A stretch of 64,000 bases of DNA, from positions 10,703,488 through 10,767,487 of the forward strand of contig CM039464.1 in NCBI GenBank assembly GCA_022414725.1, in the 5' to 3' direction. The position numbers and the translations under genes were made by a program. Position 1 is the first letter of the stretch; the number at the start of each line of letters is the position of its first letter. This stretch comes from Microglena sp. YARC (Eukaryota; Chlorophyta; Chlorophyceae; Chlamydomonadales; Chlamydomonadaceae). Under the pieces are notes generated by a model. The model searched no databases. It had not been told where the DNA came from and saw nothing but the letters and a program-made list of their open reading frames with translations. This document shows, one piece after another, positions 31,106 through 42,094 of this stretch.

Positions 31106-32135
31106 CTGGCGTCCAGAGCCTTTTTTTACAGGTCATAAACCAGAGAGCGGCGCATATGATAAAAAAAATAGTGCTGAATGACCAAGGAAAAAAGACAGAG
31201 GGGGACAAAGACAGCCAAGGGCTGAAGTCTGCAAGGACGACTTAAGAGATAACAACCTTGATCATGTGAAACCTTCTCTCCCATGTTACAGCAAGACACC
31301 AAGAATTTATTGACTAGATAGATTACACATTCAGCTGTTGGCTGCATGGAAACTGCTCTTTATCAGATGAACACAAGCATGCTTCCATATTTTCATACAT
31401 ATTTAATGATGTTGTCAAGTCACCCTTACCCCCGCTAAGCCGCAGGCACATTTGGAGTCCAGTAGTGCACCAGATAAATGTAACCAACATCTTGACAACC
31501 AACAGCAGCAGCAACAGCAGCAGCATACGGGCTTACAACATACACAATTTACATTCCTAACTCGTCAAGTACTACCTACAGCAAAAAAGCTTAAAACGTC
31601 ATCTTCATCCTCAAGGTGTGTGATCACATTTTGTTTTCACCCCAGGAAGTGGGCTAAAGAGTGACTGACCTCTTCATAAATATAAGTATGGGGCGTATAA
31701 TTGCACATTATGTACAGGGAGGCGGAGATAAAAACATCGGCCTCGATATCATCAGCATATATACAACATGTGTGAAGCAGATATGTTTATGAAGTCTGCG
31801 CATCACATCACTCATTTAACTAGGATTCTGGCAATATTTCTCGGGTGCAAAATAAATGCTACGACAGGGTTGTCAGCTTCAAGGTTCCCTAAGTTGCACG
31901 AGGTTGGGATGAACAGCTAGTCAGGGATGCTGCCTAGAAACTGTTGCCCGTAGCTGAAAAGAAGAGATGTGAGAGACTGCAACTTGAATCCCATCGGTTT
32001 GAACGAATCAGATGTGAACTAGATACTTTTACCAGTCAAGATTGTAAAATAAACGTTGTCTTATGCACTGATGTACAAGCACTGATGTACAAGCACTGAT
32101 GTACATATTCAATATGAACCGGGACGAAGGCTACC
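29573..32135. other. Region between helicase and lectin-like gene
   Basis: No convincing gene. It holds a foldback-family element at about 30100-30290 (CAGCTACGAGCAACAGCTTC to TCGCTTGTAGCTGAAACGAA), half of another at 31880-31965, duplicated GTAGCTTTCTGCTACTTGCC at 29885-29945, a 28-base C run at 31075-31102, a CAG/CAA run near 31505, and a triple GCACTGATGTACAA at 32070-32105. The helicase promoter should lie at its left end, but no motif stands out. Confidence 0.6.
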
Positions 32136-32325
32136 TTAGCACAGGGACGGACCAATTATCTGGCCTCTTTTAAACAAGGTAGCCAAACACTGCCAAGACA
32201 GCAGCTGCCTGTTGATACACAGTAGCCTCCTGTTGATACACAGCAGGGTGCCTTTACAGGCTTTGCACACATCGTTAGCCTTGGGCTGTGGGACAGAGGC
32301 AAGGAGGCCTTTGTCGTCATACCAG
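32136..32325 (-). pseudogene. Decayed second lectin-like domain
   Basis: The minus-strand frame NWYDDKGLLASVPQPKANDV then CKACKGTLLCINRRLL is a diverged copy of the first domain's DYEGFHDAVSQTEATELCKA then RHGSLVRIDSEL. It follows the first domain directly but in another frame, with a TAA in between, and its last part repeats (GTATCAACAGGAGGCTACTG twice). A further case of partial tandem duplication. Confidence 0.65.
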
Positions 32326-32784
32326 TTAAGGCCCTCCACTCTCAACAGCGCACACAACAGGCAGACTGGTGGTGCAGGGCTTAGCAGCAAGCTTGCCCTT
32401 ATCAAAGCAGGGACACTCATCAGGCTGCAGATCATCCATCTTGGCATCCACCCAGCAAGTGGACTGCTGAATGGCGTCAAGGAGCATAGAGACTTGGACG
32501 TGGGTAAGCTCGCTGTCGATGCGGACCAGGCTGCCATGGCGGGCTTTGCACAGTTCAGTAGCCTCGGTCTGTGAGACAGCATCATGGAAGCCTTCGTAGT
32601 CAGTAGAGTCAATGCCGTAGATTGTGTTGTCGGGTTGAACGGAATTAACTCCAGTGGCCGGGTTGCCCATCATCCTGAGCTTTCTTGCTCGCCCCTCGTT
32701 TTCTTGCTTGCCCCTTGGTTTCTTGCTTTCCTTGCGCCCCCGTAGGTTGGAGTAGAAGGAGGAGGGGCAGGGGGGGAGAAGCAT
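32326..32784 (-). CDS. Lectin-like gene, last exon
   Basis: The frame encodes a basic linker (NLRGRKESKKPRGKQENEGR) and a lectin-like domain: GFHDAVSQTEATELCKARHG, SLVRIDSELTHVQVSMLLDA, CWVDAKMDDL and CTTSLPVVCAVESGGP then TAA. Cysteine spacing and the final VC fit a C-type-lectin fold; calcium ligands (EPN/QPD, WND) are not evident. The exon start is uncertain; a pyrimidine-rich stretch at about 32735-32785 looks like an acceptor region. Confidence 0.65.
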   Translation of the reverse strand: MLLPPCPSSFYSNLRGRKESKKPRGKQENEGRARKLRMMGNPATGVNSVQPDNTIYGIDSTDYEGFHDAVSQTEATELCKARHGSLVRIDSELTHVQVSMLLDAIQQSTCWVDAKMDDLQPDECPCFDKGKLAAKPCTTSLPVVCAVESGGP

Positions 32785-34130
32785 TCACTTTGTCCAGTCT
32801 AGCCCAGAGTGCTAGTGCGAGGCTTGCAGTCCTTGCAGCTTCCCTTGCCATGGCCATCCTTGTCGACATATGTATCAACAGGGCAGTCAGTGCAGGAGTC
32901 CGACCCTTCCAAGGAGAAGGTACCAGCTGGGCAATCCTCGCAGTCAACATCCAATCCACCTGGGATGGGTTTTGAGGCAGGAATCATTAGTCAGAGTTCA
33001 GAAGCAGTCCAGAAGTTGTACCAGGGCACAATGCATCATGCTTCTATATGTTACACTTCTTCCTGTCGGGCGACATAAGAGGAAGTGTTATACTTCTTCA
33101 CTGCACAGTTGACATTCAGTAGTGTAGCCACAACGTGGGATGGCTAAGAGGGGACTTCTACTTGGGCTGCCCCCTAGCAGTACACACGCACCTAGGTGAG
33201 GTGTTGGTGGTGTGGTGTGGTAGTTTGTGTGTGTATGTGTAATTAATTAACTAATTCATTAGATGAATAAATTAATCGAGTTAGATCGTTGGGCCTATGA
33301 GCACAAGTATATACATGAATAAATGAATTGTGTTAGATCATTGGGTCTATGACCACAAGTACATTACACACACATATATATACATATGTGCTCCAACACC
33401 AAGCTATCAATCATCTCCACCACCCACCGTTTCATCACCTAGGATATGTTTGAAAACCTACACACATGGAAGACCCTTGAGCTCTATGTTTTAATGCTTT
33501 ATTTGATTCAAAGGATTTTCGCCCCAGGAAGTGGGACCCATTTCGCAAACCAGCGCCCCCCGAGGATTCAAAAAGGCAGGCGGAGAAATTCCTACTAAGT
33601 AGGCACCAGCTTGGTAGCTGCCAAAGGAGAGAGTGTATGTCAGTGTGTGTGTATGTGTATGTATGCATGTATGTATGATACAGTCCAGGGGTAGGCCAAA
33701 TAGGCGAAAGGGACTTTCTGAACCGTGACAGGAAGGGCTAAAAAGAAAAAGCATTGATGAACTGAACCTCAAACTATCGTTTTACCGGGGCCCTATGTCC
33801 TATGAACAAGCAAAACTCACCCATAGAGAATTCCCCCTCCTTGCACTCCTTGCACTTTGGCCCCTGGACTCCAAACCCCGGGGCACACACAAGCTCTGGC
33901 TTGGGTGTTTTCCCTTAGTCCTCAGACTTCGGGTCCTTCCCTTTGTCCTCAGACTTCGGGTCCTTCCCTTTGTCCTCAGACTTCGGGTCCTTCCCTTTGT
34001 CCTCTGACTTCGGGTCCTTCCCTTTGTCCTCAGACTCGGGAAACTTTGAGTTCCCAGATTTCTTGTTTGATGCTTTGGCTGTTGGAGTTGCAGCAAGCAG
34101 GATCATCACGACGGCCAGCAGGGTCAGCGA
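32326..34130 (-). CDS. Cysteine-rich, C-type-lectin-like secreted protein (whole extent)
   Basis: Three exons seen. Layout: hydrophobic signal-like segment (SLTLLAVVMILLAATPTAKA), five KDPKSED-type acidic/lysine repeats, a CxxC-rich GCC2/GCC3 or EGF-like module (CKECKEG, CEDCPAGTFS, CTDCPVDTY, CKDC), a lysine-rich linker, and a C-type-lectin-like domain ending in SLPVVCAVE. Likely secreted or on the cell surface. An upstream exon with the start codon is expected but not found. Problems: an in-frame TAA in the repeat region, an unresolved exon 2/3 boundary, and a frameshifted second lectin domain. It may therefore be a decaying gene or carry sequence errors. Confidence 0.65.
32802..32960 (-). 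CDS. Lectin-like gene, middle exon
   Basis: Acceptor AACCCATCCCAG then GT GGA TTG; completes the glycine codon of the previous exon. It encodes GGLDVDCEDCPAGTFSLEGS then DSCTDCPVDTYVDKDGHGKG and SCKDCKPR, a cysteine-rich EGF/ephrin-receptor-like module. A TAG follows at 32801 with no GT donor before it; a GC donor (ACT/GCAAGC) is possible. Confidence 0.75.
33645..33793 (-). mobile_element. SINE-like element in lectin-like gene intron
   Basis: (TATG)n tail, CAGTCCAGGGGTAGGCCAAA, AAAAAGAAAAAGCATTGATG and CTATCGTTTTACCGGGGCCC. Confidence 0.7.
33821..34130 (-). CDS. Lectin-like gene, signal-peptide and KDPKSED repeat exon
   Basis: Acceptor CTCCCTTCCAAG then TCG CTG ACC; donor CTATGG/GTGAGT joins the middle exon in phase. 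Hydrophobic start, then four GKDPKSED-type repeats. In the last repeat the lysine codon AAA is TAA (about 33914), after which the same frame continues PKPELVCAPGFGVQGPKCKE then CKEGEFSM. The frame past the stop is clearly still the gene. Confidence 0.7.
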
Positions 34131-36900
34131 CTTGGAAGGGAGGAGCAGACATCATGGAGAGAGGTAGTCAGACAAGTGGAACAAGAGGCCAACCTGCGGG
34201 GTTGGACAGACGGGGGCGAGGCATAGGTTAGGAGGAATACTAGTTGCCTTCAACAGGTGCTTCGGGAACAGGTGAGGGTGAACAGGCAAGAGGCTGCAAG
34301 TAGGTTGGTGGGCATGGAGACTTGTCGAGATCCACTTTCGCATCAACTGCACCGCGCAGGCCACAGACGTTCAAGTTACCGGAGGTGGCTAGGACACAGA
34401 CACTGCCAGATCCATCTCGCATCATCGGCCGATTCGTGTCACGATAGGCTTCGAGATAAACAACAGGAAGAAATCAGTAAGTTTAAAAACCGGGAGTCGA
34501 ACTCAGGAAGTCGAGTTGTGGATACCAAGGCGACTGGAGGGTGGGGGGCTTAGCTAGTGTTGCGTGAGAGGGGACCGGTGGCGCGTGGATCACGCTCCCT
34601 AAACTCAAAGTCAGGAGTCAACTGCGGGGTCGCTGGAAATAAAGGAGGGCATGCGGGCATTGGGAAGCAGTCGGGTTTAGAGCTCAGATGGTTCGATACA
34701 GGTACACTTGGGAGCAAGTTTCGAAAGCCCGGCAGCGTCCAAATAAGTTTAAGGGGTTGTTCATAGCTATGCATATGGTTCTGAGGTGGAATACGGAAGC
34801 GGGTTTGAGGCACGCCGTCTGAGTCTGAGTCTACGACCCTGGTCGACCCTAGTGGCCTAGTTGGGTGACACCGGGGATCGTAAAAACCGACAGTTGCGAG
34901 TTGTGACGAGGGCGGGCGTGCCCGGGCCCGGGGCAGGGGGGGGGGGGGGGGGTCTTTAATGCGCTACCTCACGTTCCAAGGGTGCACGAACAACGAGGGA
35001 ATGGGCTGTGAAGGTTATGATCGTGGAAGCTCCTTTGGAAACCTAGCTCCTCCTATTATTTTTATATAGGGCTTTCTATCACAACTTTCAGCAGGATGCA
35101 TGGGGGCAAATATGGGATGGTCAGCTGGCCAGTTTGAAGGACGGATGAACGGATGGAGAGGTTTATAGCTTGATTCTTTCGTGACTCAAATCCACTCACC
35201 GAAGATGAGGGGGGAAAAATCAGTTGATGGCAGGTCGTCCAAGAGCTCTTCAGACAACTCAGGTTAAGCTGGGAGTGCGAGACGAATATATGCTTGATGC
35301 CTGCTTGCTGTGCGTGTAGCACAGGGGAGTGGCGTGAGGGCGTGAGTGTGGGGGCGACCTTCGAAACGAACAGGATGCAGTCTAAGTTTCGGTGCAAGAT
35401 ACCGATTATGTTTAGTTCGGTATTTATACTGATGTATTCGTGGATGGCCGACAAACACCCGAAACGACAAGGGCTTGGCACTTTATCAGAAGCTCGTCCG
35501 CAGTGGTGATGCGCCGTGGGGTGCAGCTAATCCGTAACTCATTCGAGAAACCCGTGACTTTCCCTGCTTATAGCGACCAAGAAGATTCGGACAGGCTGGC
35601 CCTGCCAACTGGCAACCTGCGGCTTAAGCCGGTCGGCCCGAAGGTCCAAGACCTCGAGAATATTGAAGCTACGGCTGCAGCCTGCAGGTGCCCCCTTGTT
35701 ATTTATCAAGGATGCGATTGGACGCCTCCCCCCCCCCCCCCTATTTCCGAGCTTCTGCCCGGCTACATCGGCTGTTCTTATTTCTCTGAAGTGCTGCGGC
35801 AAAACTGATCTGCCGCCTGCGGTACGCCTGCGCCTGCGGTACGGCCTAACTGTTACCGGAGTACCGCGTAGCTACCGACGAAGCCGAGTGGCCATCGCCG
35901 TAGCCGGCCGTAGCGTCTCACGTGGATGGACCGAATCATCTTATTGCCGTTTAATAGCGTTGCCCCCTTAGACGATACGGCCGATAAAACGATTTTCTAA
36001 TTTTTCACAAGTTCTAGAGATGTCTGAAAGTTTACACATGTAAGAATCTAGGCTAGAAAACCTACAGAATTGCTGTTTAATTGATGAAGGGGGGAAACGG
36101 GCTATGGTTGTATTAATTGTATTACCGATGTATTTTTTCTTCCATAGTTGTCTCGCTTGGTCTTTGTGCGTTGTAGGAGTCTATGGACTTGGACTGGCCG
36201 ACAGCGGTTCCGCCGCGGGCCCCACCGGCCCTTCGTCTCGTAACTGCACAAGACACTACAAGTGCACAGTCTACCGAGTCCTGAAGTTACTTCGTTTCCC
36301 TGATGGTTGATTGGTTGATTGTTGCAACTGAGTAAGACATGCGCGGAATTAACCGTGCTAAACCGCACGTGCCTGTGCTGCAGGCTTTAAGGCAACAAAC
36401 TTTTTCGAGCGCCTTCAAGCCAGTCGCGACTACCGGTACTCAATTGAAACCCGCCAGAACAGCCATGCGACTCTGCGAGTCTCAACCATCCACCCTTGAC
36501 CCCTCTCCCGGGCGCCTCTCCCAACGTCCTACCAAAGCACTACCACCACCCCTAGTCGTCGAGTTCATGGGAGAAGTAGGACCTTGGGCATGGGCCCCTC
36601 CCCTCGGCCTGTGTTGATGGAGGTCGCTTAGGAGGTCGACGCCATGCCAATAGAGCATGCACCAACACATGCAGGGATACAGGTGACAGGTGTGATGATG
36701 GTAGTTATTGTGTGTGTGTCGTGTGTACGTGTGTCTTGCGTGTGTGTGTAATTTTTGCATGATCTGATCTGATCAAGCAGACCCTTCTTATGCTATGTAA
36801 GGAATGTGTATTCATGATGACTTCAATGTGAGTTTCAAGTTGTGGGAATGCCGGGGCTAGTTTGAAGTAGTAGACTAGTGGTGTAGTGGTTACTTTTCTG
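34131..36900. other. Region upstream of the lectin-like gene
   Basis: No recognised gene. A minus-strand frame at 34240-34470 (DTNRPMMRDGSGSVCVLATS) looks somewhat protein-like and could be an upstream exon, but I found no phase-compatible donor. G run near 34936-34952, C run near 35728. The rest is unique, moderately GC-rich sequence. Confidence 0.4.
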
Positions 36901-36908
36901 TACAAGTA

Positions 36909-37080
36909 ATGTATGTATGTTACAGTCCAGTCCAGGGGTAGGCCAAATAGGCTAAAGGGACTTGCCCAGCCGTGATAGGAAGGGCTTAAAAAGAAAAAGC
37001 ACCGATGAATTTAACCCCAAACAATCGTTTTACCAACGTGGGCCCTGAGTTCGTCCTACAGTGATCATTTAATTCTACAT
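36909..37080 (-). mobile_element. SINE-like element, longest minus-strand copy
   Basis: (TATG)n tail, CAGTCCAGGGGTAGGCCAAA, GACTTGCCCAGCCGTGATAG, CAAACAATCGTTTTACCAAC, GTGGGCCCTGAGTTCGTCCT, ACAGTGATCATTTAATTCTA. Confidence 0.7.
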
Positions 37081-37099
37081 TATAATTCTATCATCTCAT

Positions 37100-37985
37100 C
37101 TGGGGTGATAATTTAATTGTGCGATTCTTCTCGCATTTTTATTAAATGTTTTCATCCTGTAAAGGAATCAGGATTCATTACCAGCTTCATGCTGGAGTTT
37201 TTATCTACCAATTCAGGTTCAAGTCTCATTTTCTTAAAAACAATTCTTTTATCCTCATCGCATAGCGTACATTCTAGTATGAAAGTCAGAGGCTTCATAA
37301 ATTGTTTAGACAAATGTATAACATATGCCATCCATTTCCTTGCAGAGTTGCACCCCCCCCCCCCCGCCCCCCCAATTATGTATGCTCCGCCGCCCCCCCC
37401 CCTCCCCCATATCGGGCCAAGAATACTGTGCTACGCCACAGTCCTGAAGTCAGGCTTGCGTCGCACCCTTTGCTACCCAACTTGGCGAACATAAATCTGG
37501 GGGAACCTGACGAGTGGATACTGTAATGTGAGTTAACGCCTTTCCTCACACTGTGGCATAAGTAATAAGATGATCCCACCCTGAAAAATGTACGATTTAT
37601 CCTCATCCTCATTTGACTGCTATCATCTGTATCAGGTTTTATTTTCAGCCTCAAAACGTGTTTCTCTACCTTCAGAATACAAGGTATGTTCCATGAGAAA
37701 ATGCATCTCATGTTCGACAAGCTTCTTTCCATAAATCATGCAATTAAGGGCGCCTGGAGGCGCGCCCCGAATGAAATGATTCGAATCCTGAATTCAATGT
37801 ATTTTTCGACAACCTTCTTTCCATACATCATACAATCACAACATCTGCAAGTTATATCAGATCCAGAGGAAGCTTGGTACCATCTATCAGTCCCAACGTT
37901 CAAGTCATGTGGGACTGCAATAATAGGTGGCCAGGTACACCAAGCTAGCACTGTTTCAGCGATACTGCGTCGATGTACTTAAGTG
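37100..37985 (-). pseudogene. Unrecognised coding-like fragments with internal duplication
   Basis: Minus-strand pieces such as CRCCDCMMYGKKVVEKYIEF and PCILKVEKHVLRLKIKPDTD look protein-like. The GATGTATGGAAAGAAGGTTG block near 37820 is repeated as GATTTATGGAAAGAAGCTTG near 37730, and the two flanking texts diverge. Stops break any long frame. Family unknown. Confidence 0.3.
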
Positions 37986-38499
37986 TCATCTGATCAGCTA
38001 CCTCGCATGGTCTCCTGCGCACAAATCCAAATCCAAATCCAAATCCTGCATACAAATACTCAGCTGGATACGTTGACGCATGATCGCTGACAGGGCAGAA
38101 AGGCTCCGCAACATAACATTGAATCCTTCCAATGTAGGACTAGTCAACCATGCATCAAAACAGTCAGATTAACCGGCAATTTTGACCGGCGTTCTTGGGA
38201 AATTTTAAGATGTGACGATATCGCGTAAGTATTGCATTGGTCTGTCTCCCTAAGGGGCCGACCAACGGATTAAAATAATTATACATACCGGTATATGCAA
38301 GCAAGAGTGTTTCGAATGTGTCATATATGTACATACATCCAGAATCACAAGTTAATAATATGTGCTAAGTTTCATCGGCGGCGTTGATTCTTCTCAATGT
38401 GGTGGTCCTACGGTGACTATAGCTAGCTCCGGCTTTCGCTGTGGTGTCCTTAACATCACGTCCTGTGAGTAACTGTATTACACGGATGTAACCATTTCA

Positions 38500-39012
38500 A
38501 TTTCAATGTGCTAAGTTTATTCCAGGATATCGTAAGAATCTGCACCACACAGTGCCACACAGATTTTGTCTCTGGATGCTATGGACAACGGGCCCTTGGG
38601 TACGTTGACACATTATCACTGATGGAAAGGCTCCGCAACATTACATTGAATCCTTCCAGTGTAGGACTAGTCAACCATGCATCAAAACAGGATTAAATCA
38701 TACATACATGTATGCAAGCAAGAGTGTTTTTAATGTGGCATGTATGTATATATAGCCAGAACCACCATTTAATACTATGTGCTAAGGCTGATCTAGCATA
38801 CCGTAAGCATCTGCACCACATTGTGCCACAAAGCTTTTGTCTCTGGATGCTATTAGCAGCGAGCCCTTGTCCCCAAAACTCATAATAAGGCGTATTATTT
38901 ATTTATTTATGCTACGTTTGTTCCAGGATATCGTAAGCATCTGCACCACATTGTGCCACAAAGCTTTTGTCTCTGGATGCTATTAGCAGCGAGCCCTTGT
39001 CCCCAAAACTCA
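38500..39012 (-). repeat. Copies of the fibrillin last exon's 3' part
   Basis: Three decayed copies (about 38515-38600, 38775-38870, 38921-39012). On the sense strand: GGACAAGGGCTCGCTGCTAA, AGCATCCAGAGACAAAAGCT and GATATCCTGGAACAAACGTA, then (AATA)n. Unit spacing of the nearest two is about 118 bp. Shared ATTGAATCCTTCCAATGTAG blocks near 38118 and 38645 extend the pattern. Confidence 0.85.
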
Positions 39013-39041
39013 TTATAAGGCGTATTATTTATTTATTTATG

Positions 39042-39216
39042 CTACGTTTGTTCCAGGATATCGTAAGCATCTGCACCGCATTGTGCCACAAAGCTTTTGT
39101 CTCTGGATGCTATGAACAGCGAGCCCTTGTCTCCAAAACTGATTCGCAGGTTGTCATCAATGTACGGGGTGTCCACATAACCCACGGGGCTCAGCCACTT
39201 CAAGGAGAGTGCCAAC
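39042..39216 (-). CDS. Fibrillin last exon
   Basis: Acceptor CACTCACTCCAG then G TTG GCA, completing the arginine codon (AG plus G) of the previous exon. It encodes [40 protein letters not shown] and [17 protein letters not shown], then TAG. The [20 protein letters not shown] stretch is the fibrillin C-terminal motif (GW..T.YLD..LRISRG.KG). Confidence 0.88.
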
Positions 39217-39790
39217 CTGGAGTGAGTGTGAGTGTGTGTGTGTGGGTGTGAGTGAGTGGATTTGAGTGTGTGTGTGTGTGTGTGAGAGAGAGATTGTGGG
39301 TGTGAATGTGTGAATGTGGGTGTGAGAGTGTGTGTGAGAGAGTGTGTGTGTGTGTGTGTGTGGAGGGGGGGGGGGGGGGGGGGGGGGGGGTAGTGTGCGT
39401 GTGTGGTGTGAGGGTGTCGTCGATGTACGGGGTGTCTACATAACCCACATGGCTCAGCCCCTTCAAGGAGAGTGCCAACCTGGAGTGAGTGTGAGAGTGT
39501 GGGAGCTAGAGTGAGTGTGAGGGTGAGTGTGTGGGTGTGTGTGGGGGGGGGATGGGGGGGTGTAAGCATGGGTCAGTGTGTGTGAGTGAGTGTGGATGTG
39601 AGGGTGTGAGTGTGAGTGTGTTGGTGTGAGAGTGTGTGTGTGTGTGTGGTGGTGGTGGTGGTGGTGGTGGTGGGGGGGGGGGGGTGAGTGTGTGGGTGTA
39701 AGCATGGGTGAGTGTGTGTGAGTGAGTGTGGATGTGAGGGTGTGAGGGTAGGGTGTGAGGGTGAGGGTGGGTGTGTGTATTTGTGTGTGT

Positions 39791-39821
<31 letters not shown>

Positions 39822-41391
39822 GGAGCAGTGTGCGGGTGTGCGGGTCAGGTGAGTGTGGCGGGGGGGTTGGAGGGGAGTGGTGTGGGGTGAGTGAGTGTGG
39901 GTGTGAGGGTGAGGGTGTTAGTGTGAGTGTGTTGTGAGTGTGTGTGTAAGCATGGGGTGAGTGTGTGTGAGTGTGTGTGAGTTTGTACTGTGTGAGTGTG
40001 TGTGTTGAGTGAGTGTGTGTGTGAGTGTGTGTGTGTGTGTGTGGGTGTGTGGGGGGGGGGCGGTGAGTGTGTGGGTGTAAACATGGGTGAGTGTGTGTGA
40101 GTGTGTGTGTGAGATTGAGTGTGGGTGTGAGGGTGTGAGGGTGAGTTGTTAGTGTGAGGTGCTTGTGTGTGTGAGTGTGTGTGTTCGGGGGTGTGTGGGT
40201 GAGTGTGTTGTGGGTGAGTGTGGGTGTGAGGGTGGCTGAGGATGAGTGTGTTAAGTAGTGAGGGTGTGTGTGTGGGGGTGGGGGGTGGGGGGTGGGGGGG
40301 GTTGAGTGTGTGTGAGTGTGTGTGAGTGAGTGTGGGTGTGAGGGTGTGAGGATGAGTGTGTTAGTGTGAGTGTGTGTGTGAGTGGTGTGTTGTGTGTGGG
40401 GGGGGGGGGACGGGTGAGTGTGTGGGTATAATCATGGGTGAGGGTGTGTGAGTGTGAGTGTGTGAGGGTGAGTGTGGTGTGGGGGGTGGGGGGGTGGGGG
40501 GGTGAGTGTGTGGGGTGTAAGCATGGATATGTGTGTGAGTGCGGGGTGTCCACACAACCCACATGGCTCAGCCACTTCAAGGAGAGTGCCAACCTGGAGT
40601 GAGTGTGAGTGTGAGTGTCTGGGTGTGAGTGTGTGGGGTGTTGAGGGTGTGATGTGTGAGTGTGTGCCTGTGCAGTGTGTGCCTGTGAGTACTGTGTGGG
40701 TGTAAGGTGTGGGTGTGAGTGTGGGTGGGTGTGAGTGTGTGGGTGTGAGTGTGTGGGTGTGAGGGTGTGTGAGTGAGTGTGGGTGTGAGGGTGTGAGTGT
40801 GAGTGTGGGTGTTAGTGTGAGTGGTGTGCCTGTGAGTGTGTGGGTGTAAGGGTGGGTGTGAGTGTGGGTGGGTGTGAGTGTGTGTGCGTGTGTGTGTGTG
40901 AGAGGGAGTGTATGAGGGTGCGTGTGTGTGCGTGTGTGTTTGTGTGTGAGTTTGTGTGTGAGTTTGTGGGTGTGCGTGTGAGAGTTTGTGAGTGTGAGTG
41001 TGTGTGTGTGAGTGCGTGTGTGTGTGTGAAATTGAGTGTGAGTGTGTGTGAAATTGAGTGTGTGAGTGTGTAGGTTTGTGGGTGTTAGTGTGAGTGTGTG
41101 AGTGTGTGAGTTAGCTGTGTGTGAGCGAGGGAGCTGACTAGAAGCTGCTACGAGTAGCCCAATAAATAAACAGCGTGCAGCATGCACCCACCTCTGCTCA
41201 CCCACAGTCACTTCAAAAACAATTCAAAGGCCACCACCCACCCACCCACCCCACCGACCACCACCAACCACCAACCAACCAACCACCATCAACCACCCCC
41301 ACCCATAGCACCCACCTCTGGTCACCCACAGTCACTTCAAACAATTCAAAGCCCCCCCCCCCCCCCCCCCCCCCCCTCCCGCCCCCCCCCC

Positions 41392-41459
<68 letters not shown>

Positions 41460-41714
41460 CCCACCAACCACTGACCCCCCCCCCCCCACACCCCACCACC
41501 CCCACCACCAAACACAGACCCCCCCTACCCGCACCCCCATACCAACCCCCCCCCCCCCCCACACACCAACTACCCCACCACCACCACCACCCACCACCCC
41601 CACCCCACCACCACCACCACACACACACACACACCCACCAACCACCCCCACCAACACCAACTAGCCCCCCCCCCCACACACACACCAACCACCCCACCAA
41701 CACCATCACCAACT

Positions 41715-41747
<33 letters not shown>

Positions 41748-42063
41748 ACACACACACACCCCCCCCCCCCCACCACCATCACCAACGACCCCCCCCCCAC
41801 ACACACCCACCCACCCACCCCACCACCCACCCCCACCACCCACCATCAACCACCCCCACCCATAGCACCCACCTCTGGTCACCCACAGTCACTTCAAACA
41901 ATTCAAAGCCACCCCCCACCCCCCCACACACACCCTCCCACTAACCACTGACCCCCCCCCCCACGCACACACGCACACACACCACACACACACACACCAC
42001 CACCACCAACCACAGACCACCACCAACCCCCCCCACCACCACCACCACCAACTACCCCCCCCC

Positions 42064-42094
<31 letters not shown>

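Noticed and set aside
39042..41211. Thr/His/Pro-rich frames
   Set aside because: Readings of GT-rich microsatellite; only the 39042-39216 part is a real exon.
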